Both the position numbers and the translations under genes were made by a program. 64,000 nt of DNA from Actinomycetota bacterium (GTDB lineage Bacteria; Actinomycetota; Acidimicrobiia; Acidimicrobiales; Ilumatobacteraceae), in assembly GCA_026393535.1 (NCBI GenBank), contig JAPKZY010000105.1, forward strand, positions 1 through 64,000. Reading direction: 5' to 3'. A model generated the notes under the pieces. That model did no database searches and was not told the origin of the DNA. It saw only the letters and a program-made list of their open reading frames with translations. Positions 23,741 to 34,276 of the stretch are shown here, piece after piece (position 1 is the stretch's first letter; each line of letters starts with the position of its first letter).

Positions 23741-26422
23741 ATGTTGATCATGGCGCTTGATGGCAACTCATTGGCGTATCGCGCGTTCTATGCGCTACCA
23801 GATGATATGGCTAACGCAAGTGGTCAAGTAACGAACGCGGTGTATGGCTTCACCACGATGTTGTTGACATTGATGCGCGATCACAAACCAGATGGCGTTG
23901 TAGTGGTTTTTGACAGGCCTGAACCTACTTTCCGACACGATGCAATTCCTGAGTACAAGGCACAGCGTGAAAAAGCTCCTGATATTTTGATCCAACAGCT
24001 AGGAATGATTCGTGAACTGCTCGATGTTCTCGGTGTTGTCTGGTGGGAGAAGGCTGGTTTCGAAGGCGACGACTTAATTGCGACAGTTGCCGAACATGCC
24101 GAACAGGCAGGGCACAATCTCATCGTTGTTACCGGCGACCGTGATAGTTACCAACTGGTGCGCGATCCACACATTCGTGTTTTGTACAACAAACGTGGCG
24201 TTAGTGATTATGCGTTGTATAACGAAGCAGGAATTTTAGAACGCACTGGTGTTACACCGGCTCAGTATGCCGATTATGCAGCGTTACGTGGTGACCCAAG
24301 TGACAACTTGGCAGGAATCCCAGGAGTGGGAGAGAAGACTGCTGCGAAGCTGATTAATCAATATGGGGACATTGACGGAGTTCTCGCTGCTGCCGAGGCT
24401 CAAACTCCAAAACTCAAGGCTGGCCTTGTTGAGCATGGTGAGCGTGTGAAACGAAATGCAGCCATGATGATTCTGCGTCGTGATGTGCCACTTGAAGTGA
24501 ATCTGAATGAACTTGCCCCGCACCCTGATCTAGCTGGTGCTGCACGCATGTTTGAGTTCTTGGAATTTAAGACAATGGCCAAGCGACTATCCGATGTTGC
24601 AAAGTCTTTGAATTGGGAAACACGAGGCGATGCTGCACCAGTAGCCACAGGCGTGGTGGTCACGGAGTCAATTGAAGTGTTGGGTCAAGTAACAATTGCA
24701 GATTCTGTCAATCAAGTTGTCATGGTTCTAAGCAAACTGCAATCTTTCGTTATTGCTTCGCACTTTGATGGCGAACCAGGTCGTACTGCGGTCTCAGGTT
24801 TGGCGGTTGTTACTGACAAGGCATCCGGTTCAGTGTTGTATGTGCCACGAAATCTGTTACTTAACAGTGACGTCGTCAGTGTGCTGAATGCAGGGACTCC
24901 GATTGTCTGTCATGACGCTAAACCATTGATGCGTGCATTGTTAGATGATTCAGTGGACCTTCTTTACTTATCTCTAGATACAGCCATTGCGTCGTACTTG
25001 GTCAACCCGTCTCGATCTAGCTATTCGCTAGCCGCAGTATCAATAGATGTGTTGGGACGTGAACCAACAACTTCTTCAGAGTCTGACGGCCAGTTCGATT
25101 TCGGAGGCACCGACGATTCCTTGAGGGCTTGTGCTGAAGAAGCCTTTTTCACGTCTCTGATTGCGCCAGTGATTACACAACAACTGGAAGCTATTCACAA
25201 CGAATCTTTATATGCCGACATCGAGAATCCATTAGTTCGCGTTCTAGCAAAAATGGAGCACATCGGTATCGCTGTTGACCGAAGGGAACTGGAAAGCATC
25301 CGTGATCGTTTGACTGCTGAAACGGTAGAACTCACTCAAACGTTGCATGGCATAGCGGGACGAACCTTTAATCTGAATTCACCCACGCAACTGCGAGAAA
25401 TCTTGTACACCGAACACGGATTGTCACCTGGCAAGAAAACTAAGACTGGTTTTAGTACCGATGCCGCAACCTTGGAAAAGATTCGTGACCAGTGGCCCGA
25501 GTTTATTGACCCTCTACTTCGCTATCGCGAGGTAGAGAAGTTACGTTCCACATATGGCGAAGGTCTTTTAGGCGAGGTCGCCACTGATAATCGTATTCAC
25601 GCAACGTTTAATCAGACTGTGGCGCGAACAGGCCGTCTCAGTAGTGACAAACCAAACTTGCACAACATTCCCGTGCGTACTGATGAAGGCCGAGTCTTCC
25701 GCACAGCTTTTGTAGCCAAAGAGGGAAGCTCCTTGCTTGTAGCTGACTACAACCAAATCGAACTTCGCTGCATCGCGCATCTTGCCAATGACCCAGGCCT
25801 CGTCGGCGCGTTTGCTGCAGGGCAAGATATTCATCAAGCAACTGCTGCGCGTGTGTTCGGCGTTAAGGCTGAAGACGTAACCCATGATCAACGTTCAAAG
25901 GCCAAGATGGTCTCCTACGGTTTGGCTTACGGCATGGAGGCGTACGGGTTGAGCCAACGTCTAGCGATTGGGGTTGACGAAGCATCAGGAATCTTGAACG
26001 CCTACTTCGCAGCTTTTCCAAACGTGAAGCAGTACATGGATGACGCAATTCATACCGCACGTCAGACTGGCTACACGGAAACATTGTTTGGTCGCCGTAG
26101 GCAAATACCCGAATTATTAAGTGACAATTTCCGAGTTCGTCAAGCAGGTGAGAGGCAAGCAATGAACGCAGCGATTCAAGGTCTTGCTGCTGACATTTTC
26201 AAAATTGCACTCGTGAGAATTGATGCTCTTCTCGAAAAGGGCGAATTTCAATCCCGAATTGTGTTGCAGGTGCATGACGAGGTGATTGTCGAAGTTGTTG
26301 AAAGCGAACGCGAAGTGGTGGGGCCACTTGTCCTCGACACCATGCGTGGCGCTGCAGAGTTGAGCGTTCCCTTCGAAGTGCATGCAGCGTGGGGTGCTAC
26401 CTGGGCTGCAGCAAAGGGTTGA
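23741..26422 (+). CDS. polA: DNA polymerase I
   Basis: Repair and Okazaki-fragment polymerase, 893 residues. The N-terminal 5' nuclease (about 1-290) shows LDGNSLAYRAFYALPDD, GFEGDDLIATVAEHAE and GVGEKTAAKLI. The middle exonuclease-like domain lacks an obvious catalytic set. The polymerase domain has motif A VADYNQIELRCIAHLA, motif B RSKAKMVSYGLAYGMEAYG and motif C LQVHDEVIVE. The O helix has Tyr (SYG) where E. coli has Phe762. Start ATG 23741 is chosen over 23750. Confidence 0.96.
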   Translation: MLIMALDGNSLAYRAFYALPDDMANASGQVTNAVYGFTTMLLTLMRDHKPDGVVVVFDRPEPTFRHDAIPEYKAQREKAPDILIQQLGMIRELLDVLGVVWWEKAGFEGDDLIATVAEHAEQAGHNLIVVTGDRDSYQLVRDPHIRVLYNKRGVSDYALYNEAGILERTGVTPAQYADYAALRGDPSDNLAGIPGVGEKTAAKLINQYGDIDGVLAAAEAQTPKLKAGLVEHGERVKRNAAMMILRRDVPLEVNLNELAPHPDLAGAARMFEFLEFKTMAKRLSDVAKSLNWETRGDAAPVATGVVVTESIEVLGQVTIADSVNQVVMVLSKLQSFVIASHFDGEPGRTAVSGLAVVTDKASGSVLYVPRNLLLNSDVVSVLNAGTPIVCHDAKPLMRALLDDSVDLLYLSLDTAIASYLVNPSRSSYSLAAVSIDVLGREPTTSSESDGQFDFGGTDDSLRACAEEAFFTSLIAPVITQQLEAIHNESLYADIENPLVRVLAKMEHIGIAVDRRELESIRDRLTAETVELTQTLHGIAGRTFNLNSPTQLREILYTEHGLSPGKKTKTGFSTDAATLEKIRDQWPEFIDPLLRYREVEKLRSTYGEGLLGEVATDNRIHATFNQTVARTGRLSSDKPNLHNIPVRTDEGRVFRTAFVAKEGSSLLVADYNQIELRCIAHLANDPGLVGAFAAGQDIHQATAARVFGVKAEDVTHDQRSKAKMVSYGLAYGMEAYGLSQRLAIGVDEASGILNAYFAAFPNVKQYMDDAIHTARQTGYTETLFGRRRQIPELLSDNFRVRQAGERQAMNAAIQGLAADIFKIALVRIDALLEKGEFQSRIVLQVHDEVIVEVVESEREVVGPLVLDTMRGAAELSVPFEVHAAWGATWAAAKG

Positions 26423-26432
26423 TTTTTCTCTG

Positions 26433-27179
26433 ATGGCTGATGAAGCAATTGGAGAGCATTGGTTCGAACCAATAGCTGACCACATGGGTTCTGCGTATTT
26501 GCGCTACTCATTTACCAAGGGCACTATTAACGAGATCGATGCCATAGTTCGGCTTCTGAATCTCCGCGTCGGAAGTCGAGTGTTAGATGTCGGTTGCGGG
26601 CCTGGTCGTCATGCACACGAGTTAGCACGGCGGGGAATCGCGGTTCACGGAATCGACATCAGTCAGACCTTTATTAATCTGGCAAATGCGAATGCTCCAA
26701 CGGGATCAACATTCGAACGGATGGACGCGCGAGCTATGTCTTTTGACGGCGAGTTCGACGCAGTGATTTGTTTGTGTCAGGGGGCGTTCGGTCTCATGAC
26801 TGCCGGTGGCCACGATATGGATGTTCTGACGGGGATAAGACGGGCACTCAAGCCGGGCGGAGCGCTTGCGTTATCTGCCTTCAATGCCTATTTCGCCGTG
26901 AAGTATTTCGAGGCTGCTCAGTTTGATGCGGACAATGGTGTGTCCCATGAACTGACAGAAGTCCGTAATCAGAACGGCGAAGTGATGGAGGTTGACCTCT
27001 GGACTGGCTGCTACACGCCCCGTGAACTTCGGTTAATGCTGGAAAAAGCTCAGATGAACGTGCGGGACATATTTAGCGTCGAGCCAGGGTCGTATGGCGA
27101 GGCAACGCCGTCCTTGGAGACTCCGGAGTATCTGGTGATAGCGTTTGCTTCGCCTTTCCAAAGGGAAGGTGCTTGCTAA
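26433..27179 (+). CDS. Class I SAM-dependent methyltransferase
   Basis: Rossmann methyltransferase of 248 residues. Motif I is RVLDVGCGPGRHAHELARRG, followed by HGIDISQTFINLA and a motif IV-like DAVICLCQGAFGLM. The reading frame runs back into polA, but ATG 26433, 11 bases after the polA stop, matches the domain start. The substrate is unknown; a small molecule such as a quinone precursor is as likely as a macromolecule. Confidence 0.82.
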   Translation: MADEAIGEHWFEPIADHMGSAYLRYSFTKGTINEIDAIVRLLNLRVGSRVLDVGCGPGRHAHELARRGIAVHGIDISQTFINLANANAPTGSTFERMDARAMSFDGEFDAVICLCQGAFGLMTAGGHDMDVLTGIRRALKPGGALALSAFNAYFAVKYFEAAQFDADNGVSHELTEVRNQNGEVMEVDLWTGCYTPRELRLMLEKAQMNVRDIFSVEPGSYGEATPSLETPEYLVIAFASPFQREGAC

Positions 27180-27227
27180 GGCAGGCTCACCGATATTCCT
27201 ACCTATCATTTTCGAAAGAATAATTCC

Positions 27228-28571
27228 TTGTCCGATACCAACATCACTTCCGCAGCCATGGGCACCTTTGACGCGGAAAACAATTACACACCACGACAAA
27301 TCACTGAACGTGATATTCCAAGTTTCGCCGAAGCCATCGAAGGCACAATGGTTGAACTGAAAGACGGACAACTCATTACCGGAATAGTTGTCAAGATTGA
27401 TCGTGATGGCGTGTTGCTCGATGTTGGTTACAAGACCGAAGGTGTTATCCCAACTCGCGAATTGGCGATCAAGAATGATGTCAATCCACATGATGTCGTA
27501 AAGCTCGGCGAAAGCATTGAAGCTCTTATCCTCACACTTGAAGACAAAGAGGGTCGCCTCGTTCTTTCCAAGAAGCGCGCTCAATACGAAAAGGCTTGGG
27601 CCGACATTGAGAAGAAGAAGGAAGAAGACGGAGTCGTTCACGGAACTGTCATCGAAGTTGTTAAGGGTGGGCTTATTGTCGACATTGGACTTCGTGGATT
27701 CCTACCTGCTTCACTCGTAGAACTTCGTCGCGTACGCGACCTTGCTCCGTACATGGGCCAGCCAATCGATGCAAAGATCATTGAACTCGACCGCAATCGC
27801 AACAACGTGGTTTTGTCACGTCGTGCATTCCTCGAAGAGAATCAGAAAGAAACACGCGACGACTTCTTGACAAACTTGAAGCCTGGCGAAATCCGCACTG
27901 GAAAGATCTCATCTGTTGTCGCCTTTGGTGCATTCGTAGATCTGGGCGGCATGGACGGCCTCATCCACGTGTCAGAGCTTTCATGGAAGCATGTCGAGCA
28001 CCCATCGCAAGTTGTGAACATCGGAGACGAAGTCACAGTTCAAGTCCTTGAAGTTGACTTCAGCCGTGAGCGCATCAGCTTGTCGTTGAAAGCAACACAG
28101 CAAGACCCATGGCAAGAATTTGCCGGAAGCCACGAAGTTGGCCAGCTTGTGTACGGTCGCATCACAAAGATCGTTCCATTCGGTGCATTCGTTCAAGTGG
28201 GCGACGGAATCGAAGGACTCGTTCACATCTCAGAATTGTCAACGCACCACGTTGAGTCAGCTGAACAAGTAGTAACGCCAGGCGAAGAGTTGTGGGTCAA
28301 GATCATTGATCTTGATCTCGCGCGCCGTCGTATTTCTATCTCTGTCAAGCAGGCTGCAGAGGGCGGCGAGCTTGCAGCTGAATACCAGGGCCAGTTCGAA
28401 GTTGACGAGAACGGAAACTGGATCGGTGGAGATGACACCGAGCGTGAAGCTGCATGGGCTGAGTACTACAAGGAATATGGCCAGCCAGGCGAAGAGGGTG
28501 CAGTACCTGCAGCCGAAGCACCTGCAGCTGAACCAGCTCCTGATGCAGTTGCTGCTCCTGAGGCTGACTAG
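27228..28571 (+). CDS. rpsA: 30S ribosomal protein S1
   Basis: RNA-binding ribosomal protein of 447 residues with four S1 domains, beginning near residues 45, 130, 215 and 300 (for example GGLIVDIGLRGFLPASLVE and SSVVAFGAFVDLGGMDGLIH). The four-domain form is usual in actinobacteria. The C terminus is an acidic Ala/Pro/Glu-rich tail. The start is TTG 27228; ATG 27258 is a possible internal start. In a setting with many apparently leaderless mRNAs its role in initiation may differ from E. coli. It precedes coaE as in mycobacteria. Confidence 0.95.
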   Translation: MSDTNITSAAMGTFDAENNYTPRQITERDIPSFAEAIEGTMVELKDGQLITGIVVKIDRDGVLLDVGYKTEGVIPTRELAIKNDVNPHDVVKLGESIEALILTLEDKEGRLVLSKKRAQYEKAWADIEKKKEEDGVVHGTVIEVVKGGLIVDIGLRGFLPASLVELRRVRDLAPYMGQPIDAKIIELDRNRNNVVLSRRAFLEENQKETRDDFLTNLKPGEIRTGKISSVVAFGAFVDLGGMDGLIHVSELSWKHVEHPSQVVNIGDEVTVQVLEVDFSRERISLSLKATQQDPWQEFAGSHEVGQLVYGRITKIVPFGAFVQVGDGIEGLVHISELSTHHVESAEQVVTPGEELWVKIIDLDLARRRISISVKQAAEGGELAAEYQGQFEVDENGNWIGGDDTEREAAWAEYYKEYGQPGEEGAVPAAEAPAAEPAPDAVAAPEAD

Positions 28572-28591
28572 GAAATTTCCTCGGTCACCCG

Positions 28592-29224
28592 ATGATTCTG
28601 ATTGGCCTCACCGGCGGAATTGGATCAGGTAAATCAACGGTCTCTGCGCTGCTTGCTGCTCGCGGAGCCGTCATTATCGATGCGGATGCAATTGCCAGAG
28701 AGCTTCAAGCGCCTGGTGCTCCTTTGCTTACTCTGCTTTCAGACAAATTTGGCACTTCGATTATCGATGCCAATGGCGCTCTTGACCGAGCAGCATTGGC
28801 GACCATTGCCTTCTCAGACCCAGATGCTTTGAAAGATCTCAACACGATCGTTCATCCGGCGATTGCTAAGGAAATGGATGCTCGGATGACGGCTCAGCGA
28901 TCGACGGACAACGTAGTTGTTCTGGATATTCCGCTGCTGACTGAGAACCCGCGTGCAGGATTATGTGGTGTCATTGTTGTGGATATTCCCGTTGAGCTTG
29001 CAGTATCTCGTTTAGTGGAATTTCGGTCAATGGCAGAAGATGATGCGCGTGCCCGTATTGCAAAACAGGCAACACGAGAAGAACGCCGAGCAATTGCGGA
29101 CAAAGTGATTGACAACTCCGGTGATATGACAAGTTTGAGCGACCAGGTTGAAGATGTATGGCAATGGGCAATAGCTCTTCCGCCAGCTGCTGATGATGCC
29201 GGAGATCGTGTACCTGCCTCGTAA
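28592..29224 (+). CDS. coaE: Dephospho-CoA kinase
   Basis: Last step of coenzyme A synthesis, 210 residues. P-loop [18 protein letters not shown] at the N terminus, [12 protein letters not shown] for substrate, and [10 protein letters not shown] plus LDIPLLTE in the core. It lies between rpsA and uvrB, an order also seen in mycobacteria, and lacks the C-terminal UPF0157 domain found fused in those species. Confidence 0.95.
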   Translation: MILIGLTGGIGSGKSTVSALLAARGAVIIDADAIARELQAPGAPLLTLLSDKFGTSIIDANGALDRAALATIAFSDPDALKDLNTIVHPAIAKEMDARMTAQRSTDNVVVLDIPLLTENPRAGLCGVIVVDIPVELAVSRLVEFRSMAEDDARARIAKQATREERRAIADKVIDNSGDMTSLSDQVEDVWQWAIALPPAADDAGDRVPAS

Positions 29225-29235
29225 CTCGAGGGAAG

Positions 29236-29241
29236 TACGAT
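29236..29241 (+). promoter_or_regulatory. Putative -10 box (TACGAT) before uvrB
   Basis: TACGAT lies 6 bases before the uvrB GTG at 29248, without a ribosome binding site. Same arrangement as trpF and bcp. Confidence 0.4.
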
Positions 29242-29247
29242 GATTCT

Positions 29248-31269
29248 GTGCCAGATTTTCAGGTTGTTTCTGCTTTCCAGCCAGCCGGAGACCAGCCGAA
29301 GGCAATTGCTGGCTTAACTGAAGGCCTTAACGCGGGCGACAGATTTCAAACTTTGCTGGGAATCACTGGTTCCGGCAAGTCGGCAACTATCGCATGGACA
29401 ATTGAAGCTACTCAAAGACCAACTTTGATTCTTGCTCCCAATAAAAGTTTGGCTGCACAATTGGCACAGGAAATGCGTGAGTTCTTTCCACACAACCGTG
29501 TTGAGTTCTTTGTTAGTTATTACGACTATTACCAACCAGAGGCCTACATCCCGTCAAGCGACACATTCATTGAGAAGGATTCCTCAATCAACGATGAAAT
29601 TGATCGCCTACGTCATTCAGCCACAGCTGCTTTGCTGACTCGACGAGACACGATTGTTGTTGCCAGCGTTTCCTGCATTTATGGAATGGGAGACCCCGAG
29701 GAATATCGGGGACAACTTCTCGAACTGCACGTAGGTGTTGACTACGACCAGCGAAGCATGCTGCGACGCCTTGTGGATTTGCAATACGGACGAAACGACA
29801 TGACTCTTGGACGAGGTAACTTCAGAGTCCGTGGTGACACGGTGGAAGTCCACGCTGCGTATGAGGAATCTGTTGCCCGTATAGAGATGTTTGGCGACAC
29901 CATCGACCGCATCACGATGATTGATCCATTGACAGGAGAGACATTGTCTGAGCCCAAAGAGATTGTTATCTTTCCGGCTACGCACTATGTAACAGGCGAT
30001 GCGCGTATGCGCCGTGCTGTACTGGGTATTGAAAAAGAACTGCAAGAACAACTTGCAATGTTTGAGTCGCAAGGCAAATTGTTAGAGGCGCAACGGTTAC
30101 GTATGCGAACAAGCTACGACCTAGAAATGATGCAGGAGATGGGTTATTGCAATGGCATCGAGAACTATTCGATGCATATCGATGATCGTCAACCTGGTGA
30201 ACCTCCTTTTACGTTGCTTGACTACTTCCCGAAGGACTATTTACTCATCATTGATGAAAGCCACGTAGCGATTCCACAACTACATGCCCAATACGCCGGC
30301 GATAGAAGTCGAAAGAACACCTTGGTTGAACACGGATTTCGTTTGCCGAGTGCGCGTGACAATAGACCGCTGCAATTTGAAGAGACCATGGAACGCATTA
30401 ATCAATGCATCTTTATGTCGGCTACTCCTGCACCGTTTGAGTTAAACCACAGCGATCGCGTGGTTGACCAAATTGTTAGACCTACTGGCCTTGTTGACCC
30501 AGAAGTAATAGTTCGACCTACGAAGGGGCAGATTGATGACCTCATCGAGATGGTGCGTGGCCGTATAGAGATTGGTGATCGTATTCTTGTCACCACGTTG
30601 ACGAAGAAGATGTCTGAAGACCTTACGGATTATCTGCTAGAGCAAGGGCTCAGAGTGCGGTACCTGCACTCCAATATCGACACTATGCAAAGGATTGAGA
30701 TTCTTCGATCTTTGCGCCTCGGAGAATTTGATGTGTTAATAGGAATCAACTTATTGCGCGAAGGCCTAGACCTTCCTGAAGTATCCCTCGTTGCAATTCT
30801 TGATGCCGACAAGGAAGGCTTCCTGAGAAGCGAAACGGCACTTATCCAGATGATTGGTCGAGCGGCTCGAAATGTTTCCGGACAAGTCGTTATGTACGCA
30901 GACAAAATCACGCCGTCCATGGAACGTGCTATCGGAGAAACAAAGCGCCGCCGTGAGACTCAGATTGCCTACAACCTCGAAAACGGAATCGAACCGAAGA
31001 CAATTCGAAAGGCAGTCGGAGACATCTTGTCGTTCCTTAATGGTTTCGGCGAGGACTCGGCTTTGTCCGGAAAAGGCGGAAGGCGCCAACATGAGCGCGA
31101 CAAGGTGAAGCACGATTTGAAGTCACTTCCACAACAGGAACTTGGGCGACTTATTCAGACTCTGGAAGAGGAGATGCATGAGGCAGCTACCGACCTGAAA
31201 TTTGAATATGCGGCTCGATTGCGAGATGAAATAAATGATTTACGTCGCGAACTTCGTGACGCTCGATAG
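29248..31269 (+). CDS. uvrB: Excinuclease ABC subunit B
   Basis: Damage-verifying helicase-like subunit of nucleotide excision repair, 673 residues. Walker A is [13 protein letters not shown], the beta-hairpin region has [20 protein letters not shown], the DEAD-like box is [11 protein letters not shown], motif VI is MIGRAARN, and the C-terminal UVR domain (about 635-670) has [20 protein letters not shown] for UvrC contact. GTG start. It heads the uvrB-uvrA-uvrC run. Confidence 0.96.
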   Translation: MPDFQVVSAFQPAGDQPKAIAGLTEGLNAGDRFQTLLGITGSGKSATIAWTIEATQRPTLILAPNKSLAAQLAQEMREFFPHNRVEFFVSYYDYYQPEAYIPSSDTFIEKDSSINDEIDRLRHSATAALLTRRDTIVVASVSCIYGMGDPEEYRGQLLELHVGVDYDQRSMLRRLVDLQYGRNDMTLGRGNFRVRGDTVEVHAAYEESVARIEMFGDTIDRITMIDPLTGETLSEPKEIVIFPATHYVTGDARMRRAVLGIEKELQEQLAMFESQGKLLEAQRLRMRTSYDLEMMQEMGYCNGIENYSMHIDDRQPGEPPFTLLDYFPKDYLLIIDESHVAIPQLHAQYAGDRSRKNTLVEHGFRLPSARDNRPLQFEETMERINQCIFMSATPAPFELNHSDRVVDQIVRPTGLVDPEVIVRPTKGQIDDLIEMVRGRIEIGDRILVTTLTKKMSEDLTDYLLEQGLRVRYLHSNIDTMQRIEILRSLRLGEFDVLIGINLLREGLDLPEVSLVAILDADKEGFLRSETALIQMIGRAARNVSGQVVMYADKITPSMERAIGETKRRRETQIAYNLENGIEPKTIRKAVGDILSFLNGFGEDSALSGKGGRRQHERDKVKHDLKSLPQQELGRLIQTLEEEMHEAATDLKFEYAARLRDEINDLRRELRDAR

Positions 31270-31289
31270 TCGTTCGGTAACCTTGTTAT

Positions 31290-34274
31290 ATGGCTGACCA
31301 AATAGTCGTGCGCGGAGCCCGTGAGCACAATCTTAAGAACGTCAGCATTGAACTGCCGCGCGACAAACTCATCGTTTTCACAGGCCTGTCTGGCAGTGGC
31401 AAGAGTTCTCTGGCCTTCGACACCATTTACGCTGAGGGCCAACGTCGATACGTTGAAAGTTTGTCCGCGTACGCACGCCAGTTCTTAGGCCAGATGGACA
31501 AACCAGACGTTGACCTGATTGAGGGCTTGTCTCCTGCGATTTCCATCGATCAGAAGTCAGCTAGTCGCAACCCCCGCTCTACCGTGGGCACAATTACAGA
31601 GATTTACGACTATCTGCGTTTGTTGTATGCGCGCATTGGGGTCCAGCATTGCCCGAATGACGGAACCCGTCTAGAGCGTCAGACTCCACAACAAATCGTT
31701 GACCGCATATTGACTCTTCCTGAGGGAACCAGATTCCAAGTTCTGGCGCCGATTGTGCGGGGACGCAAGGGCGAATATGACACGTTGTTGTCCGAATTAG
31801 CCGGCCAGGGCTATGTGCGTGCCCGCATTGACGGTGAAGTGAGAGACATCGCAGAGTTCTTGGCTTCAGGGGAGAAGTTGGCGCGCTATGAGAACCATTC
31901 AATTGACATTATTGTCGACCGTCTGGTTCTGCGAGACGATATTACGCGTCGTTTGACGGACTCGTTAGAAACTGCACTACGTCTTGCTGATGGTGTTGCA
32001 GCAGTTGAACTTGTTGCCAAGGGTGACGAGGAAGGCGAGATACTGACTTTTAGCCAACATGTAGGTTGCCCGAAGTGTGGTGCCAGTTATGACGAACCTG
32101 CGCCGCGAAATTTCTCCTTCAACTCGCCCTTTGGAGCCTGTGACAATTGCGAAGGTCTTGGAACAAAGTTTGAAGTAGACCCAGATTTGGTGATTCCCGA
32201 TATGTCAATGTCACTGCGAGAAGGCGCTTTGTCTCCGTGGCGTACTGCTCACACACAATATTTTCATCGCATGTTGGTGTCTCTGGCTGAGCAAGAGGAC
32301 ATTGATCTTGACAAGCCCTTCTCAAAGTTGTCGGCGAAGAGTCAGAAGTTAGTACTGCACGGCAAAGCCGGAGCAATGTTAGTGAAGTACAAGAACAGAT
32401 TCGGTAAAGTTCGTCAGTTCAGCACCTCGTATGAGGGCGTTATCCCATGGATCAAGCGTCGTCATGTGGAAGCGGAAAGCGACTACACCCGTGAACAATT
32501 CGAGACCTATATGCGACAAGTACCATGTCCGGCTTGTAATGGTGCTCGACTTCGTCCGGCAACTCTCGCTGTAACCATTAACGACAAACACATCGCTGAC
32601 GTTTGCGATATGTCAATTGCGGATTCTTCTGCGTTCCTATCTGGATTGACTTTGAACAACAGAGACTCGATCATTGCTGAGCGCATTACGAAAGAAATCA
32701 ACGCTCGCCTCGGATTTCTTTTGGATGTCGGACTGAACTATCTCACACTGTCACGACCTGCTGGCACATTGGCTGGCGGAGAAGCGCAGCGAATCCGTTT
32801 GGCGAGTCAGATTGGTTCTGGTTTGGTTGGCACTTTGTACGTGCTTGACGAACCGAGTATCGGCTTACACCAACGAGACAATCGGCGTCTTATTGACACT
32901 CTCATTCGCTTGCGCGATCTTGGAAATACCGTATTGGTTGTTGAGCACGACGAAGAGACAATAAAAGAAAGCGACTGGATTGTCGATATTGGTCCTGGTG
33001 CAGGTGAGCATGGCGGATGGGTCGTGTATAGCGGACCTGTTGCTGGTATTGGCAGTGCAACTGACTCCATCACAGGGAAATATCTGACTGGCAAGGCAAG
33101 TATTGCTGTGCCGAAGAAGAGACGCGAGCCGAGCGGATATGAAATTACGGTTCGGGGCGCTCGCGAGCACAACTTACAAAATATAGATGTGTCGATCCCG
33201 CTCGGATGTTTCGTAGCAGTCACTGGTGTGTCGGGTAGTGGTAAGAGCACTTTGATTCGCGACATCTTGTTGCCATCGATGATGCAGAAGATCTACAAGA
33301 GCAAAGATTCGCCTGGCAAGCATCGTTCTGTCGAAGGTATCGAAGCCATTGACAAAGTAATTGACATGGATCAGTCGCCGATTGGCCGTACTCCGCGATC
33401 GAATGCCGCCACCTACACAGGCGTGTTTGATTCAATCAGAAAGTTGTTTGCAGCGTCGCCGGAAGCAAAAGTTCGTGGGTATCAGCCAGGACGATTTAGC
33501 TTCAATGTTAAAGGTGGTCGCTGCGACGCATGCTCTGGCGACGGCACGATTAAAATTGAGATGTTCTTTCTTCCTGATGTCTACGTGCCCTGTGAAGTGT
33601 GTAAAGGTGCCCGCTACAACCGAGACACATTAGAGATTCAATTCAAAGGCAAGAACATTGCGGAAATTCTTGACATGCCGATTTCAGAGGCAGTTAATTT
33701 TTTCTCTAACCAACCGGTAATCGCACGCCATATGCAAACCTTGGTAGATGTCGGATTGGGGTACGTGCGCCTCGGCCAATCGGCTCCCACTTTGTCAGGT
33801 GGTGAAGCACAACGCGTAAAGCTCGCAGGAGAACTTGCGAAGCGTTCAACCGGTCACACCATGTATCTTCTCGATGAACCAACGACAGGATTGCATTTTG
33901 AAGATGTGAGACGCTTATTGACTGTGTTGTCGCGCCTCGTTGATCAAGGAAACACTGTTTTGGTTATCGAGCACAACTTGGATGTCATTAAGACAGCCGA
34001 CTGGCTGATTGACCTTGGACCGGAAGGTGGAAGTGGCGGTGGTCTCGTGATAGCTGAAGGCACACCAGAGGCTGTTGCAACTGTTCCGGGCAGTTATACA
34101 GGTTTCTATTTGGCGCCCATGCTGGGTCTGAAATCAATACCGATGGAGACCGAAAAGAAACAGGTAGTCAAGAAGGCGACAGTGAAGAAGCCTGTTGCGA
34201 AAAAGGCAGTTTCAAAGAAACCAGCGACAAAAACCAATACTGCAGTGAAACGAACCACTGCTGCAAAGAAGTAG
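31290..34274 (+). CDS. uvrA: Excinuclease ABC subunit A with a lysine-rich C-terminal tail
   Basis: Damage-recognition ATPase, 994 residues, with two ABC modules: Walker [15 protein letters not shown] near residue 35 and [14 protein letters not shown] near 650, and ABC signatures [16 protein letters not shown] and [16 protein letters not shown]. Zinc cysteines are CPKCG/CDNC and CDAC/CEVC. Residues 952-994 form an extra tail with 14 lysines in 43 residues, arranged as repeated KK pairs with Ala, Val, Thr and Pro, like histone H1 or the mycobacterial HupB tail; standard UvrA lacks this. The stop is 2 bases from uvrC. Confidence 0.96.
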   Translation: MADQIVVRGAREHNLKNVSIELPRDKLIVFTGLSGSGKSSLAFDTIYAEGQRRYVESLSAYARQFLGQMDKPDVDLIEGLSPAISIDQKSASRNPRSTVGTITEIYDYLRLLYARIGVQHCPNDGTRLERQTPQQIVDRILTLPEGTRFQVLAPIVRGRKGEYDTLLSELAGQGYVRARIDGEVRDIAEFLASGEKLARYENHSIDIIVDRLVLRDDITRRLTDSLETALRLADGVAAVELVAKGDEEGEILTFSQHVGCPKCGASYDEPAPRNFSFNSPFGACDNCEGLGTKFEVDPDLVIPDMSMSLREGALSPWRTAHTQYFHRMLVSLAEQEDIDLDKPFSKLSAKSQKLVLHGKAGAMLVKYKNRFGKVRQFSTSYEGVIPWIKRRHVEAESDYTREQFETYMRQVPCPACNGARLRPATLAVTINDKHIADVCDMSIADSSAFLSGLTLNNRDSIIAERITKEINARLGFLLDVGLNYLTLSRPAGTLAGGEAQRIRLASQIGSGLVGTLYVLDEPSIGLHQRDNRRLIDTLIRLRDLGNTVLVVEHDEETIKESDWIVDIGPGAGEHGGWVVYSGPVAGIGSATDSITGKYLTGKASIAVPKKRREPSGYEITVRGAREHNLQNIDVSIPLGCFVAVTGVSGSGKSTLIRDILLPSMMQKIYKSKDSPGKHRSVEGIEAIDKVIDMDQSPIGRTPRSNAATYTGVFDSIRKLFAASPEAKVRGYQPGRFSFNVKGGRCDACSGDGTIKIEMFFLPDVYVPCEVCKGARYNRDTLEIQFKGKNIAEILDMPISEAVNFFSNQPVIARHMQTLVDVGLGYVRLGQSAPTLSGGEAQRVKLAGELAKRSTGHTMYLLDEPTTGLHFEDVRRLLTVLSRLVDQGNTVLVIEHNLDVIKTADWLIDLGPEGGSGGGLVIAEGTPEAVATVPGSYTGFYLAPMLGLKSIPMETEKKQVVKKATVKKPVAKKAVSKKPATKTNTAVKRTTAAKK

Positions 34275-34276
34275 TT

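Noticed and set aside
27033-27641. Antisense open frame of 202 codons spanning the methyltransferase-rpsA junction
   Set aside because: Both genes beneath it are secure and the translation shows no family pattern.
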